64,000 nt of DNA from Halomonas sp. 'Soap Lake #6' (GTDB lineage Bacteria; Pseudomonadota; Gammaproteobacteria; Pseudomonadales; Halomonadaceae). The first letter of the stretch is position 1. The number at the start of each line of letters is the position of its first letter. Shown here one piece after another: positions 17,071-26,275 of the stretch. Below the pieces are notes generated by a model. The model had not been told where the DNA came from, made no database searches, and saw only the letters and a list, made by a program, of their open reading frames with translations. The stretch covers positions 2,976,001 through 3,040,000 of the forward strand of contig NZ_CP020469.1 of NCBI RefSeq assembly GCF_003031405.1, given 5' to 3'. The position numbers were made by a program, and so were the translations under genes.

Positions 17071-19917
17071 ATGGAAAAGACCTACCAACCCGAACAGATC
17101 GAAACCCGCTGGTACGAACGCTGGGAAGCCGATAACCGCTTCGCCCCAACAGGCCGCGGCAAGCCATTTTCGATCATGATTCCGCCGCCCAACGTGACCG
17201 GCAGCCTACACATGGGCCATGCGTTCCAGGACACCATCATGGATACCCTGACGCGCTGGAAACGGATGCAGGGTAACAACACCCTGTGGCAGGTAGGCAC
17301 CGACCATGCCGGTATCGCCACCCAAATGCTGGTGGAACGCAAGCTTGCCGCAGAAGAGGGCAAAACCCGCCACGACCTGGGTCGCGATGCGTTTATCGAC
17401 AAGGTGTGGGAATGGAAAGAGGAGTCGGGTGGCCATATTACCCGTCAACTACGCCGCATGGGCGCCAGTGTTGATTGGTCTCGCGAACGCTTTACCATGG
17501 ACGATGGCTTCTACAAAGCCGTTCAAGAAGTATTTGTTCGCCTGCACGAAGAAAAACTGATCTACCGCGGCAAGCGGCTGGTGAACTGGGACCCTACCCT
17601 GCACACCGCCATTTCCGACCTGGAAGTAGAAAACAAAGAGCAACAGGGTAGCTTCTGGCACTTCCGCTACCCGCTGGCAGATGGTGTCAAAACCGCCGAT
17701 GGTAAAGACTACCTGGTCGTGGCGACGACTCGCCCCGAAACCCTGCTAGGCGACACCGGCGTCGCGGTTAACCCCGACGATGCCCGTTACGCCTCTCTGG
17801 TTGGCAAGTTTATTGAATTGCCACTTGTGGGCCGCCGTATACCTGTCGTTGCTGACGAGCACGCCGACATGGAAAAAGGTTCCGGCTGCGTGAAGATCAC
17901 CCCGGCCCACGACTTCAACGACTATGAAGTTGGCAAGCGTCAGAACCATCTGTTGATCAATGTCTTCACCAAGGATGCCACCATCCTTGAGCGCGCCGAA
18001 ATTTTCGACCTTAAAGGTCAGCCACACCCCGATGAAGACGCTACCCTACCCGCCAAGTACGCGGGGCTGGATCGCTTTGAAGCGCGCCAGCAGATTGTTG
18101 CCGATATGGATGCCCTGGGCCTGCTGGAGCAGGTAGAAGCGGTTAACAACACCCTTCCCTATGGCGATCGTTCTGGCGATGTAATCGAGCCGCTGCTCAC
18201 TGACCAGTGGTTTGTGGCCGTGGAAGAACTGGCCAAGCCCGCTATTGCCGCCGTGGAAAATGGCGATATCCAGTTTGTGCCAAAAAACTATGAAAACATG
18301 TACTTCGCCTGGATGCGCGACCTTCAGGACTGGTGTATTTCCCGTCAGCTGTGGTGGGGCCACCGCATTCCCGCCTGGTACGACGCCGATGGTAATGTGT
18401 ACGTAGCCCGCACAGAAGCGGAAGCCCGCGAGAAGCACGGGCTGGGCAATGATATTGCGCTTACCCAAGACGAAGACGTACTCGACACTTGGTTCAGCTC
18501 GGGGCTGTGGACCTTTGGCACCCTCGGCTGGCCAGAAAAAACGCCAGAACTAGAGACTTTCCACCCCTCCAGTGTGCTGGTCACCGGTTTTGACATCATC
18601 TTCTTCTGGGTTGCCCGGATGATCATGATGACTCTTAAGTTCACCGGCGAAGTACCGTTTAAGACCGTCTACGTACACGGCTTGGTACGCGACGGCCAAG
18701 GCCAGAAGATGTCCAAATCCAAGGGCAACGTACTGGACCCCATCGACCTGATCGATGGCATTAGCCTGGATGAGCTGCTAGAAAAACGCACCGGCAATAT
18801 GATGCAGCCAAAGCAGGCCAAAGCGATTGCCAAAGCAACCAAGGAGGAATTTAAAGACGGCATTGAAGCCCACGGCACCGATGCCCTACGCTTCACTTTC
18901 CTCTCCCAGGCCACCACCGGGCGCGATATCAAGTTTGATATGAACCGTTTGGATGGCTACCGCAACTTCTGCAATAAGCTGTGGAATGCCTCCCGCTACG
19001 TGCTAATGAACGCCGAAGGCGAAGATTGCGGTACGGACGGTAGCGAAGTTGAGCTCTCCCTAGCTGACCGCTGGATTGTCTCCCAGCTACAGAAAACCGA
19101 AGCCCAAGTCACCAAAGCGATGGATGAGTATCGCTTCGATCACGCATCCCAAGCGCTGTATGAGTTTGTCTGGAACGAATACTGCGACTGGTATCTGGAG
19201 CTTTCCAAGCCTGTTTTATGGGACGAAAAAGCCAGTGCCGCAGCAAAAAGAGGAACACGCCGTACGCTGGTACGCGTATTGGAAACCATCCTGCGTCTTG
19301 CCCACCCTATGATGCCCTACATTTCGGAGGAAATTTGGCAGCGTGTGGCGCCATTGGCAGGTACCTACGTGGGTGATGGCGCATCCATCATGCATCAGGC
19401 ATGGCCGGAAGCTGACGAAAGCAAAATCGACGAGCAGGCCACCCGGGATATCGAATGGCTGAAAGGCGTGATTATCGCAGTGCGTAACATCCGCGCCGAG
19501 ATGAACATTGCCCCCGGCAAACCGCTGGACGTGCTACTGACCAAAGGCAAGCCAGAAGACGCCGAGCGACTGGAGAGCAACCGCCACTTCCTAGCCAAGC
19601 TGGCTAAACTGGAAAGCGCTACTTGGCTAGCCAACCCAGACGATGCACCGCTCTCAGCTACTCAGCTAGTGGGTGACATGGAAGTGCTGGTGCCAATGGC
19701 GGATCTGATCGACAAAGACGCCGAGCTAAAACGCCTAGCTAAAGAAATTGAAAAGCAGGACAAGCTAATCGGCGGCATCGAGAAGAAACTCGGCAACGAT
19801 GGCTTTATCGCCAAAGCGCCAGTTGCCGTGGTAGAGAAAGAGCGTGGCAAACTCGCCGAATTCCAAGCCGCCAAAAAGCTGCTGGAAGAGCAACAAGCGA
19901 AGATAGCGGCATTATAG
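17071..19917 (+). CDS. valS: Valyl-tRNA synthetase
   Basis: 948 residues from ATG 17071, where the sequence [11 protein letters not shown] aligns with the start of E. coli ValS; a GTG four codons earlier is possible. HIGH motif SLHMGHAFQ is near residue 48, the editing domain near [17 protein letters not shown], and KMSKS at residues 546-550 in [10 protein letters not shown]. The C-terminus is a lysine-rich coiled coil that contacts tRNA. The enzyme charges tRNA-Val and edits Thr. A terminator follows directly. Confidence 0.98.
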   Translation: MEKTYQPEQIETRWYERWEADNRFAPTGRGKPFSIMIPPPNVTGSLHMGHAFQDTIMDTLTRWKRMQGNNTLWQVGTDHAGIATQMLVERKLAAEEGKTRHDLGRDAFIDKVWEWKEESGGHITRQLRRMGASVDWSRERFTMDDGFYKAVQEVFVRLHEEKLIYRGKRLVNWDPTLHTAISDLEVENKEQQGSFWHFRYPLADGVKTADGKDYLVVATTRPETLLGDTGVAVNPDDARYASLVGKFIELPLVGRRIPVVADEHADMEKGSGCVKITPAHDFNDYEVGKRQNHLLINVFTKDATILERAEIFDLKGQPHPDEDATLPAKYAGLDRFEARQQIVADMDALGLLEQVEAVNNTLPYGDRSGDVIEPLLTDQWFVAVEELAKPAIAAVENGDIQFVPKNYENMYFAWMRDLQDWCISRQLWWGHRIPAWYDADGNVYVARTEAEAREKHGLGNDIALTQDEDVLDTWFSSGLWTFGTLGWPEKTPELETFHPSSVLVTGFDIIFFWVARMIMMTLKFTGEVPFKTVYVHGLVRDGQGQKMSKSKGNVLDPIDLIDGISLDELLEKRTGNMMQPKQAKAIAKATKEEFKDGIEAHGTDALRFTFLSQATTGRDIKFDMNRLDGYRNFCNKLWNASRYVLMNAEGEDCGTDGSEVELSLADRWIVSQLQKTEAQVTKAMDEYRFDHASQALYEFVWNEYCDWYLELSKPVLWDEKASAAAKRGTRRTLVRVLETILRLAHPMMPYISEEIWQRVAPLAGTYVGDGASIMHQAWPEADESKIDEQATRDIEWLKGVIIAVRNIRAEMNIAPGKPLDVLLTKGKPEDAERLESNRHFLAKLAKLESATWLANPDDAPLSATQLVGDMEVLVPMADLIDKDAELKRLAKEIEKQDKLIGGIEKKLGNDGFIAKAPVAVVEKERGKLAEFQAAKKLLEEQQAKIAAL

Positions 19918-19939
19918 GGCTCACTCTTAGCTAAACTAA

Positions 19940-19963
19940 AGACGGCACCCAAGGGTGCCGTCT
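19940..19963 (+). terminator. Terminator after valS
   Basis: Perfect 11-bp inverted repeat (19940-19950 and 19953-19963) with a tight apex, followed by GCATTTT. Confidence 0.75.
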
Positions 19964-19996
19964 GCATTTTGCTCACACTAGCCCCGAGTCGAATCT

Positions 19997-20857
19997 ATGC
20001 CAAACATGATGGCAAAAACACTACTGTCTCTAGCGTTAATCTACGCTCTGGTAGTAGCACTGATGTGGGCCTTTCAGGATCGTCTCCTGTATCTACCTAA
20101 CGCCGGCCGCGAGCATATTGCCACCCCGGCCGACCGAGGTCTGGCATGGGAAGCAGTAACCCTGACCACCGAGGATGACGTAGCTCTGGATGCATGGTGG
20201 ATACCCGCCCCAGAGCCCCGCGCCAGCCTGCTGTTTTTCCACGGCAATGCGGGCAATATTTCCCACCGGTTGGAGAGCATCGCCCAGTTCCACCGCCTGG
20301 GGCTATCGGTATTAATCATTGATTACCGTGGTTACGGGCGCAGTGAGGGCCGTCCTTCCGAAGCAGGCACAGCGCTGGATGCTCGCGCCGCCTGGCACTG
20401 GCTACGTGATGAAGCCAAGCAAGAGGCAGACGAGATCGTCTTATTCGGTCGTTCGCTGGGCGCGGCAGTAGCCGCGGAGCTCGTCGCGAGCCTCGAAGAG
20501 CAACAAACAGCTCCTGCAGCGGTAATCCTTGAGTCACCGTTTCGCTCGGTGCCAGAGCTAGCTCAGCAGCTCTACCCCTTCCTGCCAGCGCGCTGGCTGG
20601 CGCGTATTAACTACCCCGTAGAAACTTACGTGGCACGTATCTCGGTACCGCTACTGGTGATCCACAGCCGTGACGATGAGATCATTCCCTTCGCCGAAGG
20701 TGAAGCGGTGTACCGGGCAGCCCAAGAGCCAAAGCAGCTACTGGAGATTCATGGCGGCCACAACACCGGCTTCCGGGATAGTGAACCGGCTTATTCCGAG
20801 GGAATCGACGCCTTTTTGCGCGAGATAGTTGGAGTTGCTAGGCCCAACCGAGAGTAG
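19997..20857 (+). CDS. Alpha/beta hydrolase, membrane-anchored
   Basis: 286 residues. Residues 8-26 form an N-terminal membrane anchor, followed by DRLLYLPN, typical of the YfhR/Bem46-type subgroup. The nucleophile Ser lies in GRSLGAA, the acid Asp in HSRDDEIIPF and the His in IHGGHNTGF. FFHGNAGN supplies the oxyanion hole. The active site faces cytoplasm or periplasm depending on topology; the substrate is unknown (esterase, lipase or peptidase are possible). It stands alone after the valS terminator. Confidence 0.85.
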   Translation: MPNMMAKTLLSLALIYALVVALMWAFQDRLLYLPNAGREHIATPADRGLAWEAVTLTTEDDVALDAWWIPAPEPRASLLFFHGNAGNISHRLESIAQFHRLGLSVLIIDYRGYGRSEGRPSEAGTALDARAAWHWLRDEAKQEADEIVLFGRSLGAAVAAELVASLEEQQTAPAAVILESPFRSVPELAQQLYPFLPARWLARINYPVETYVARISVPLLVIHSRDDEIIPFAEGEAVYRAAQEPKQLLEIHGGHNTGFRDSEPAYSEGIDAFLREIVGVARPNRE

Positions 20858-20877
20858 AGCTTGCCGTACCGATCAAG

Positions 20878-21555
20878 TTAGCGTGAATGCATGTCGGCAT
20901 TTGATAGCACAAATATTGGCCGCTTCTGCTCGGCACTATACGCCTCCTCAATCATGGCCGCTGCCAGCCGTTGCGTAGTAATGGGGCGCACCGCCTTAGG
21001 CAACAACCACGCCACCGGCGCAAGCAGCGATGCCGCGACTTTTTCCACCAAGCGGCCATCGTCAAGCCGTCCCAGTAGCAACGAAGGCCGCGCAAACAAC
21101 ACGCTCGCAAGCCCCAGTGCTTGGATATCCCGTTCCACCTCACCTTTCACACGGTTATAAAAACTAGCAGAGCGCACATTGGCACCAGCCGCGGTGACAA
21201 CACCCAGTTGGCAAATGCCAGCAGATTTACATGCCCGAGCAAATGCCAGCACAAGACCATGATCAATAGCGCGAAAAGCCGCCTCACTACCTGCCTGCTT
21301 TTTCGTTGTGCCTAATGCCACAAAAGCCATTGAACCGGCAGGTATTAAGCCCGCGGCTTGCTCTTCCAGTTTTTCAAAATCGATCACACAAAGGCTGATT
21401 TTAGTAGTGACAGCATCCGTAAAAGCCTGCGATACATCTAACTCACGGCGCGACAGCACGACAACGGTAGCGACTTCTTCGCGTTGGGTTAATTGGGCCA
21501 CTAACTGAGTACCCACAGCCCCTGTTGCACCTAATACAATTGCCGTGTCATGCAT
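20878..21555 (-). CDS. NAD(P)-binding atypical SDR (HTATIP2/NmrA-like)
   Basis: 225 residues. The N-terminus holds the Rossmann motif VLGATGAVGTQLV, VTAAGAN lies near residue 125, and YNRVKGEVE gives the YxxxK pair. This set fits the atypical short-chain dehydrogenases related to HTATIP2/TIP30, which often bind NADP(H) with unclear catalysis. About 36 bases upstream on the same strand lies a fragment resembling a MerR regulator tail, and then ltrA. Confidence 0.8.
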   Translation of the reverse strand: MHDTAIVLGATGAVGTQLVAQLTQREEVATVVVLSRRELDVSQAFTDAVTTKISLCVIDFEKLEEQAAGLIPAGSMAFVALGTTKKQAGSEAAFRAIDHGLVLAFARACKSAGICQLGVVTAAGANVRSASFYNRVKGEVERDIQALGLASVLFARPSLLLGRLDDGRLVEKVAASLLAPVAWLLPKAVRPITTQRLAAAMIEEAYSAEQKRPIFVLSNADMHSR

Positions 21556-21591
21556 TCCAATTACCCTCGCGGTTTCAGGTAGTTCGCAGCT

Positions 21592-21714
21592 TCAGATTGC
21601 TCGCAATTTCAGATAGCATTCAGAATTCTGTATCAGCGCGCATAAACTCGTTAATTGCTCAACCTGCTCAATCTGCGCTTTAAGCTGCTGCTTTCTATGC
21701 TCACCTATCTTATT
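21592..21714 (-). pseudogene. Possible C-terminal remnant of a MerR-family regulator
   Basis: An open stretch of 41 codons bounded by stops reads ...EHRKQQLKAQIEQVEQL..., like the dimerisation helix at the end of MerR-type regulators, and ends LKLRAI. No start codon or DNA-binding domain precedes it; instead it overlaps the ltrA stop. It could be what remains of a regulator of the neighbouring SDR gene. The match is from memory and short. Confidence 0.35.
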
Positions 21715-22895
21715 TCATCCTGTACTGCACGATAAAAGGGCACCGCAACCTGGGAAAACAACGCGATCCCCCAAACCAAGTTGCCCACAACAGACGGTAC
21801 ATAGGGGAAGATCGCTAATAACAGCAAGGTCGCCACGATTCCAAAAACTCTTACGCCAGCAGAATGATAGCGCCGAGTTGTATCACGCCCTTCTACCACA
21901 TGCTGCAAGATCCAGAGAGAGCCCAAAAAGACCACCAAGCCAATGTTACCAATCATGCCATAGCCCAATGGGTAGGGTTCCATAAACCCAACATAAACCT
22001 CGCCTGCCAGTGCGACTCCAACCAGCACTGCGCTCCACATGATGGCAATATGGGTAAGCCAATACGTTACTATAAATGCTATTTTTTGGCTTTTGGGCTG
22101 AGCATTTCCCACACAATCGAAATAGATCCAAGCCAACGCAAACAGGGAAAGGCCACCCATAATAAAATTAACCAGAGTATCTGACCCTACCAAGCTGATA
22201 CTCTTTTGGCTGAGCGTGACTACCAGTTTAAAGAAGCCTTCGCCTAGCAAAATCAGCATCAACAGGCCAAACCGCTCTGAGATGTGGTGCAGCCGGGGGC
22301 GGAAGCGCTCAAAGCGCAGCGTACCTATACGCGGCAATATATACTGTAACTGTATCAGTACAATTCCGGCACCAAAGACCCAGTAGGCAAGTGGTCGAGG
22401 TAACACAGCGGACAGAGCAAATAGCCCGGCAAGTATAAAGAAATTACGCCCTTGTTCGGCAGCCAGCGACGTTGTTTCTGCTCCCACACGCCTAGCTCGC
22501 CAGTACAAATAAGCAGTCAACGCCCGATTGAAAGCATAGCCGAGCGCGAAATAGACCCATCCACCCTCTAGCACTTCTGGAATAGCTGCCGCGATGACCA
22601 TCATGGTCACTATCTGAAACGCCATAATTGTTCGGTGGGGAATGTCTGTCGAGATATATAAAGAATTGTAGACAGAACTGTCAGCCCAAGCAAAAAATAC
22701 CGCCAAAAACATACCTGAAAAAACTAAAAAACCAGGAATATCAAGATGGTTAGACAGGAAATTACCCAGCATAAAGATGGTGACGACGTGCACCAAATCA
22801 AAAAACAGCTCTACCCAATGGACATGAGCGTTGGCATCCTCAGCATCCAGATGGTGGCGCGGTTTACGCCAGACAGGAAAATTTCTTAACGTCAT
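21705..22895 (-). CDS. Low temperature requirement protein A (LtrA) family membrane protein
   Basis: 396 residues with about ten to twelve hydrophobic segments. The N-terminal signature VHWVELFFDLVHVVTIFMLG is the LtrA family mark, and RFGLLMLILLGEGFFKLV lies near residue 225. The family was named from a cold-sensitive Listeria mutant; its molecular role is unknown. The ATG is seven bases after the stop of the upstream LysR gene on the same strand, so it may be in one unit with it. Confidence 0.88.
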   Translation of the reverse strand: MTLRNFPVWRKPRHHLDAEDANAHVHWVELFFDLVHVVTIFMLGNFLSNHLDIPGFLVFSGMFLAVFFAWADSSVYNSLYISTDIPHRTIMAFQIVTMMVIAAAIPEVLEGGWVYFALGYAFNRALTAYLYWRARRVGAETTSLAAEQGRNFFILAGLFALSAVLPRPLAYWVFGAGIVLIQLQYILPRIGTLRFERFRPRLHHISERFGLLMLILLGEGFFKLVVTLSQKSISLVGSDTLVNFIMGGLSLFALAWIYFDCVGNAQPKSQKIAFIVTYWLTHIAIMWSAVLVGVALAGEVYVGFMEPYPLGYGMIGNIGLVVFLGSLWILQHVVEGRDTTRRYHSAGVRVFGIVATLLLLAIFPYVPSVVGNLVWGIALFSQVAVPFYRAVQDEIR

Positions 22896-22901
22896 TGATC
22901 C

Positions 22902-23819
22902 TTACTCCTGATTTGACGACCTCAGCACTTGGCTCTGTAATACCGGTACCGCCCAGTCTATAAATGCTTCGAGACGCCGCGTCATGTGCTCACGATGTGG
23001 ATACAACAAAGTGATAGGCATGGGCTCGGGTACTGCCATCGGCAGGATACTAACCATCCTCCCGGACTCCAGATGATGGTGTACATCGTAACGGGGGACC
23101 TGAATAAGCCCCAGGCCAGCCAGTGCACCAGCAATGAGCGCTTCTGCCGTGTTCACGGTGACCCGGGCAGGCAGCAATACACTCTCCACCCGACCTTCTT
23201 GCTCATACTCCCAGCTCTCAACGCTGCCCGTCATGGACGAAACGAACGCAACAATGCGATGCGTGGATAGATCCGCGGTCGTCTTAGGAATGCCAAAGCG
23301 GGCTAGATAAGCAGGGCTCGCACAATTGCACAGCGGCAAACTGCCAAGCGGCCGGGCAATAAGATTGCTATCAGCCAGCGCCCCTACTCGGATCACGCAA
23401 TCCACTCCCTCGCCTACCAAATCCACCGCTCGGTCAGTCACCCCCATCTGAATATCGATATCCGGGTATCGGTCGAGGAAATCTGGTAGTGCTGGTACTA
23501 ACACCCGCCGGCCTAGTCGCCCAGGGACATTGATACGCAACTTACCACTGGGGCCCCCCACTTCAGTGGAAAAGGTACCTGCCAGTCGCTCGTAATCCTC
23601 CAACAGTAACAGTGCCTGCTTATACAGCAGATGGCCCTCTTGGGTGATATCAAGCGCCCGTGTCGTACGATTAATCAACCGAGCCCCCAACGCACTTTCT
23701 AAGTCTTTCACCGCTGTCGATACCGTAGAACGAGGAATACTAAGACTCTCCGCAGCACGGGTGAAGCTCATGCAATCAACTACGCGGGTAAAAATATGCA
23801 GCCTTTCGAGTCGATCCAT
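22902..23819 (-). CDS. LysR-family transcriptional regulator
   Basis: 305 residues from ATG 23819, preceded by AAGGTGAGG; an upstream in-frame start would add eleven residues. The N-terminal winged helix reads MDRLERLHIFTRVVDCMSF and SIPRSTVSTAVKDLE; the rest is the LysR substrate-binding domain. The strand opposes the SDR gene at 23982 with 162 bases between, the usual position of a LysR regulator and its target. The effector is unknown. Confidence 0.92.
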   Translation of the reverse strand: MDRLERLHIFTRVVDCMSFTRAAESLSIPRSTVSTAVKDLESALGARLINRTTRALDITQEGHLLYKQALLLLEDYERLAGTFSTEVGGPSGKLRINVPGRLGRRVLVPALPDFLDRYPDIDIQMGVTDRAVDLVGEGVDCVIRVGALADSNLIARPLGSLPLCNCASPAYLARFGIPKTTADLSTHRIVAFVSSMTGSVESWEYEQEGRVESVLLPARVTVNTAEALIAGALAGLGLIQVPRYDVHHHLESGRMVSILPMAVPEPMPITLLYPHREHMTRRLEAFIDWAVPVLQSQVLRSSNQE

Positions 23820-23981
23820 TCCCCTCACCTTACTGTTCGTAATTCTCGACAAATGCTGTCAGTTTACGCCGGTTTATACCAATGCCAAGCCTGACGAGAA
23901 TGGATCTGCAAGCCGATATCAAAGCTCGGCGTAAAAGCAATAAATAGCATTTGATCCCAAAATACCAAGAAGGTGATAAAC

Positions 23982-24737
23982 ATGGCGGCATACGATTTTA
24001 AAGACAAAGTAGTACTTATCGCTGGTGGCGCGAAAAATCTCGGCGGCCTCCTAAGCCGTGAAGTTGCTCAAGAAGGCGCCAAAGTCGTGGTGCATTACAA
24101 CAGCGATGCCACCCGTGCCGAGGCAGAAGACACGGTTAATGCGGTGAAAAAATTGGGTAGCGACGCCTACATGACCCAAGCTGATTTAACCAAGCCAGCC
24201 AATGTGGAGGCACTTTTTCTAGAAGCCAAAAATACATTCGGAGGCATCGACGTAGCCGTCAACACGGCAGGTATGGTGCTGCGCAAGCCCATAGTGGAAA
24301 CGAGCGAAGACGAATATGACACCATGTTCGATATCAATGCCAAGGCAGCTTATTTCTTCATTAAGGAAGCAGGCAAGCATCTAAACGACAACGGCAAAGT
24401 CATCACCGTTGTCACCTCCCTACTCGCTGCATTTACTGACGGCTACTCCACCTATGCTGGAGGCAAGTCACCCGTGGAGCATTTCACCCGTGCAGCAGCC
24501 AAAGAGTTTGCGGGGCGTGGCATTTCGGTAACCGCTGTTGGCCCAGGCCCCATGGACACCCCGTTCTTCTACGGGCAGGAAACTCCAGAAAGGGTGGGGT
24601 TCCATAAATCCCAATCACTTAACGGGGACCTTACCAAGATCGAAGACATTTCCCCCATTATCCGCTTCCTGGCAACAGACGGCTGGTGGATTACCGGACA
24701 AACGATTTTTGCCAACGGCGGCTATACGACGCGCTAA
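23982..24737 (+). CDS. Short-chain dehydrogenase/reductase
   Basis: 251 residues from ATG 23982, which has AAGGTG upstream; a GTG three codons earlier falls within that site. AGGAKNLGG is a variant of the TGxxxGxG cofactor motif, NTAG is the central strand motif, and Tyr and Lys lie in YSTYAGGKS (YxxxK). It is a classical SDR of about 250 residues acting on an unknown alcohol, ketone or sugar. The divergent LysR gene probably controls it. Confidence 0.92.
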   Translation: MAAYDFKDKVVLIAGGAKNLGGLLSREVAQEGAKVVVHYNSDATRAEAEDTVNAVKKLGSDAYMTQADLTKPANVEALFLEAKNTFGGIDVAVNTAGMVLRKPIVETSEDEYDTMFDINAKAAYFFIKEAGKHLNDNGKVITVVTSLLAAFTDGYSTYAGGKSPVEHFTRAAAKEFAGRGISVTAVGPGPMDTPFFYGQETPERVGFHKSQSLNGDLTKIEDISPIIRFLATDGWWITGQTIFANGGYTTR

Positions 24738-24744
24738 TCGAGCA

Positions 24745-24771
24745 AATCGGCTGGCTCAGTGCCAGCCGATT
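24745..24771 (+). terminator. Hairpin after the SDR gene
   Basis: Ten-bp perfect stem (24745-24754 and 24762-24771) with a seven-base loop. Only a weak T-rich stretch follows. Confidence 0.5.
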
Positions 24772-24809
24772 CTGCATAATTAAAGCGCGCTCTTGCACTG
24801 GAGGTTCAT

Positions 24810-25064
24810 ATGCACACGCTGATGATTATCTGCGCTGGTTTGGTGCTCTTTGCTATTCTGGCATTTGCAGGCAGGCTCGCACCTGCTTTTCGCCCCCACT
24901 ATTTCATTGTCTTTGCTGTCCTCTGGTTATTCGCTTCTTGTATCAATCTATGGGTCGGCGTAGTTCACGCGGGGTACTCCTTGATGTATGAGCTGCCGTT
25001 CTTTTTGATCGTCTTCTTAGTCCCCGTCACCATTGCCCACCTGATTAGGAAAAAGTATCTCTGA
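24810..25064 (+). CDS. Small integral membrane protein of unknown function
   Basis: 84 residues in about three membrane segments (approximately 3-22, 30-50 and 57-78), ending in a basic tail RKKYL. GGAGG lies eight bases before the ATG, which supports real translation. I recognise no family. It lies between the SDR hairpin and another inverted repeat, so it may be a single-gene transcript. Confidence 0.7.
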   Translation: MHTLMIICAGLVLFAILAFAGRLAPAFRPHYFIVFAVLWLFASCINLWVGVVHAGYSLMYELPFFLIVFLVPVTIAHLIRKKYL

Positions 25065-25069
25065 TCACC

Positions 25070-25103
25070 ATTAGACCTTTCTCAGGGGGCTGGAAGGTCT
25101 AAT
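25070..25103 (+). terminator. Inverted repeat after the small membrane protein
   Basis: Ten-bp perfect stem (25070-25079 and 25094-25103), loop of fourteen bases, no clear T-run. Confidence 0.45.
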
Positions 25104-25145
25104 CCTAATTGGCATTGCTCAACATATAACGACACGGACAGCTCA

Positions 25146-26180
25146 ATGCCCACACATGTAGAGGCACGCCTGCTGGCATTGGAAAGCACCCTGCAACAGG
25201 CGGGGATTGCTTACCAATCGCTCTCACCGATGGCAGATACCGGGCTGGCCCACGACCATGTGTGGATTCATCGCGATGGCGATGATTGGGTTGCGCGTCT
25301 ACCCAAGCAGAGCCAGATGAACCTGGCACCTACGGATAATCTGGCTTATGAAGCCGCCTGCTATGAGCGGGCCAGCCAGGGGAGGCATGTACCGCACCTG
25401 CATGGAGTTCTTCCAGTCAGTGCCGCCCTGCCCCGTGGTGGACTGCTGGTGGATGCTGTTAAAGGCCGGCTGGCGCAACTACCGGAGGATCTACCACGCA
25501 TCGCCGACACCCTGGCTAGCTTTCACCGCTTAGCGCTACCAGAGCATACCGAACCACTGCTAGCACCTGCCGACCCATGGCAGGCCATGCACGAGGAAGT
25601 CAGCCGCCAAGCCGAGTGGCTGGAACAAGCCGACTTGAATACAGAGATTATCGTACGTGTTCGCGACGAGCTGGATGCGCTGCCCTCTACACTGCCAGAT
25701 GCCAAGCGCTGCCTGATCAGCTTTGATACCCACCCCGGCAATTTTTTGATTGCCCAGGATGGTCGTGCGATTTTGGTGGATCTGGAAAAGTGCCGCTACG
25801 GCCTACCAGGCATTGATTTAGCCCACACTTCGCTTTACACCTCGACCACCTGGGATGTTAACAGCCAAGCGGTGCTAACCATGGATGAGGTGACCGCCTT
25901 TTACCGCCGCTGGCAGGCACGTATGGGCGAAACACCTAGTGCGGAAACCCTGGTGGCCTGCCGCCGTGCTACCTGGCTGTGGTCGCTTACCTGGTGCGCT
26001 AAGTGGCGTGCCCAGTACCTGCACAGTCGGGATACCGAATATCGCGGCCAGGACTGGTCGGCAGAACTCACCGATGCTGCGGTGATTACCCACGTGCGCG
26101 ACCGTGTTGAGCACTACCTCTCACTGCCAATCATTGATCACGTTCACAGCGAGCTCCAGTGCTTGCAAACCTCGCTATAA
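25146..26180 (+). CDS. Phosphotransferase (APH/choline kinase-like) family protein
   Basis: 344 residues. The catalytic loop appears as SFDTHPGNFLI (HxDxxxxN-type, with the first His replaced) and the metal-binding Asp as VDLEKCRYG; EAACYERAS and the N-terminal lobe fit the aminoglycoside phosphotransferase/kinase fold. Members phosphorylate aminoglycosides, choline, homoserine or sugars. The substrate here is not evident, and no resistance role should be assumed. The ribosome site is weak. A 16-bp duplication covers its stop codon. Confidence 0.82.
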   Translation: MPTHVEARLLALESTLQQAGIAYQSLSPMADTGLAHDHVWIHRDGDDWVARLPKQSQMNLAPTDNLAYEAACYERASQGRHVPHLHGVLPVSAALPRGGLLVDAVKGRLAQLPEDLPRIADTLASFHRLALPEHTEPLLAPADPWQAMHEEVSRQAEWLEQADLNTEIIVRVRDELDALPSTLPDAKRCLISFDTHPGNFLIAQDGRAILVDLEKCRYGLPGIDLAHTSLYTSTTWDVNSQAVLTMDEVTAFYRRWQARMGETPSAETLVACRRATWLWSLTWCAKWRAQYLHSRDTEYRGQDWSAELTDAAVITHVRDRVEHYLSLPIIDHVHSELQCLQTSL

Positions 26181-26208
26181 CGCTTCGAACTGATAACGCT
26201 TCGAACTG
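26177..26208. repeat. Perfect 16-bp tandem duplication
   Basis: ATAACGCTTCGAACTG occurs twice head to tail (26177-26192 and 26193-26208). The first copy holds the stop codon of the preceding gene. Confidence 0.8.
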
Positions 26209-26275
26209 GCTCAATTCAGTTTTTTCTGGATCATCAGCTTGTTTGAGGTGATTCGCTAATCTACGTGGGTGTACT

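Noticed and set aside
25146..26180. Aminoglycoside resistance gene
   Set aside because: Only the general phosphotransferase fold is visible; the catalytic loop lacks the usual first His and no resistance context exists.
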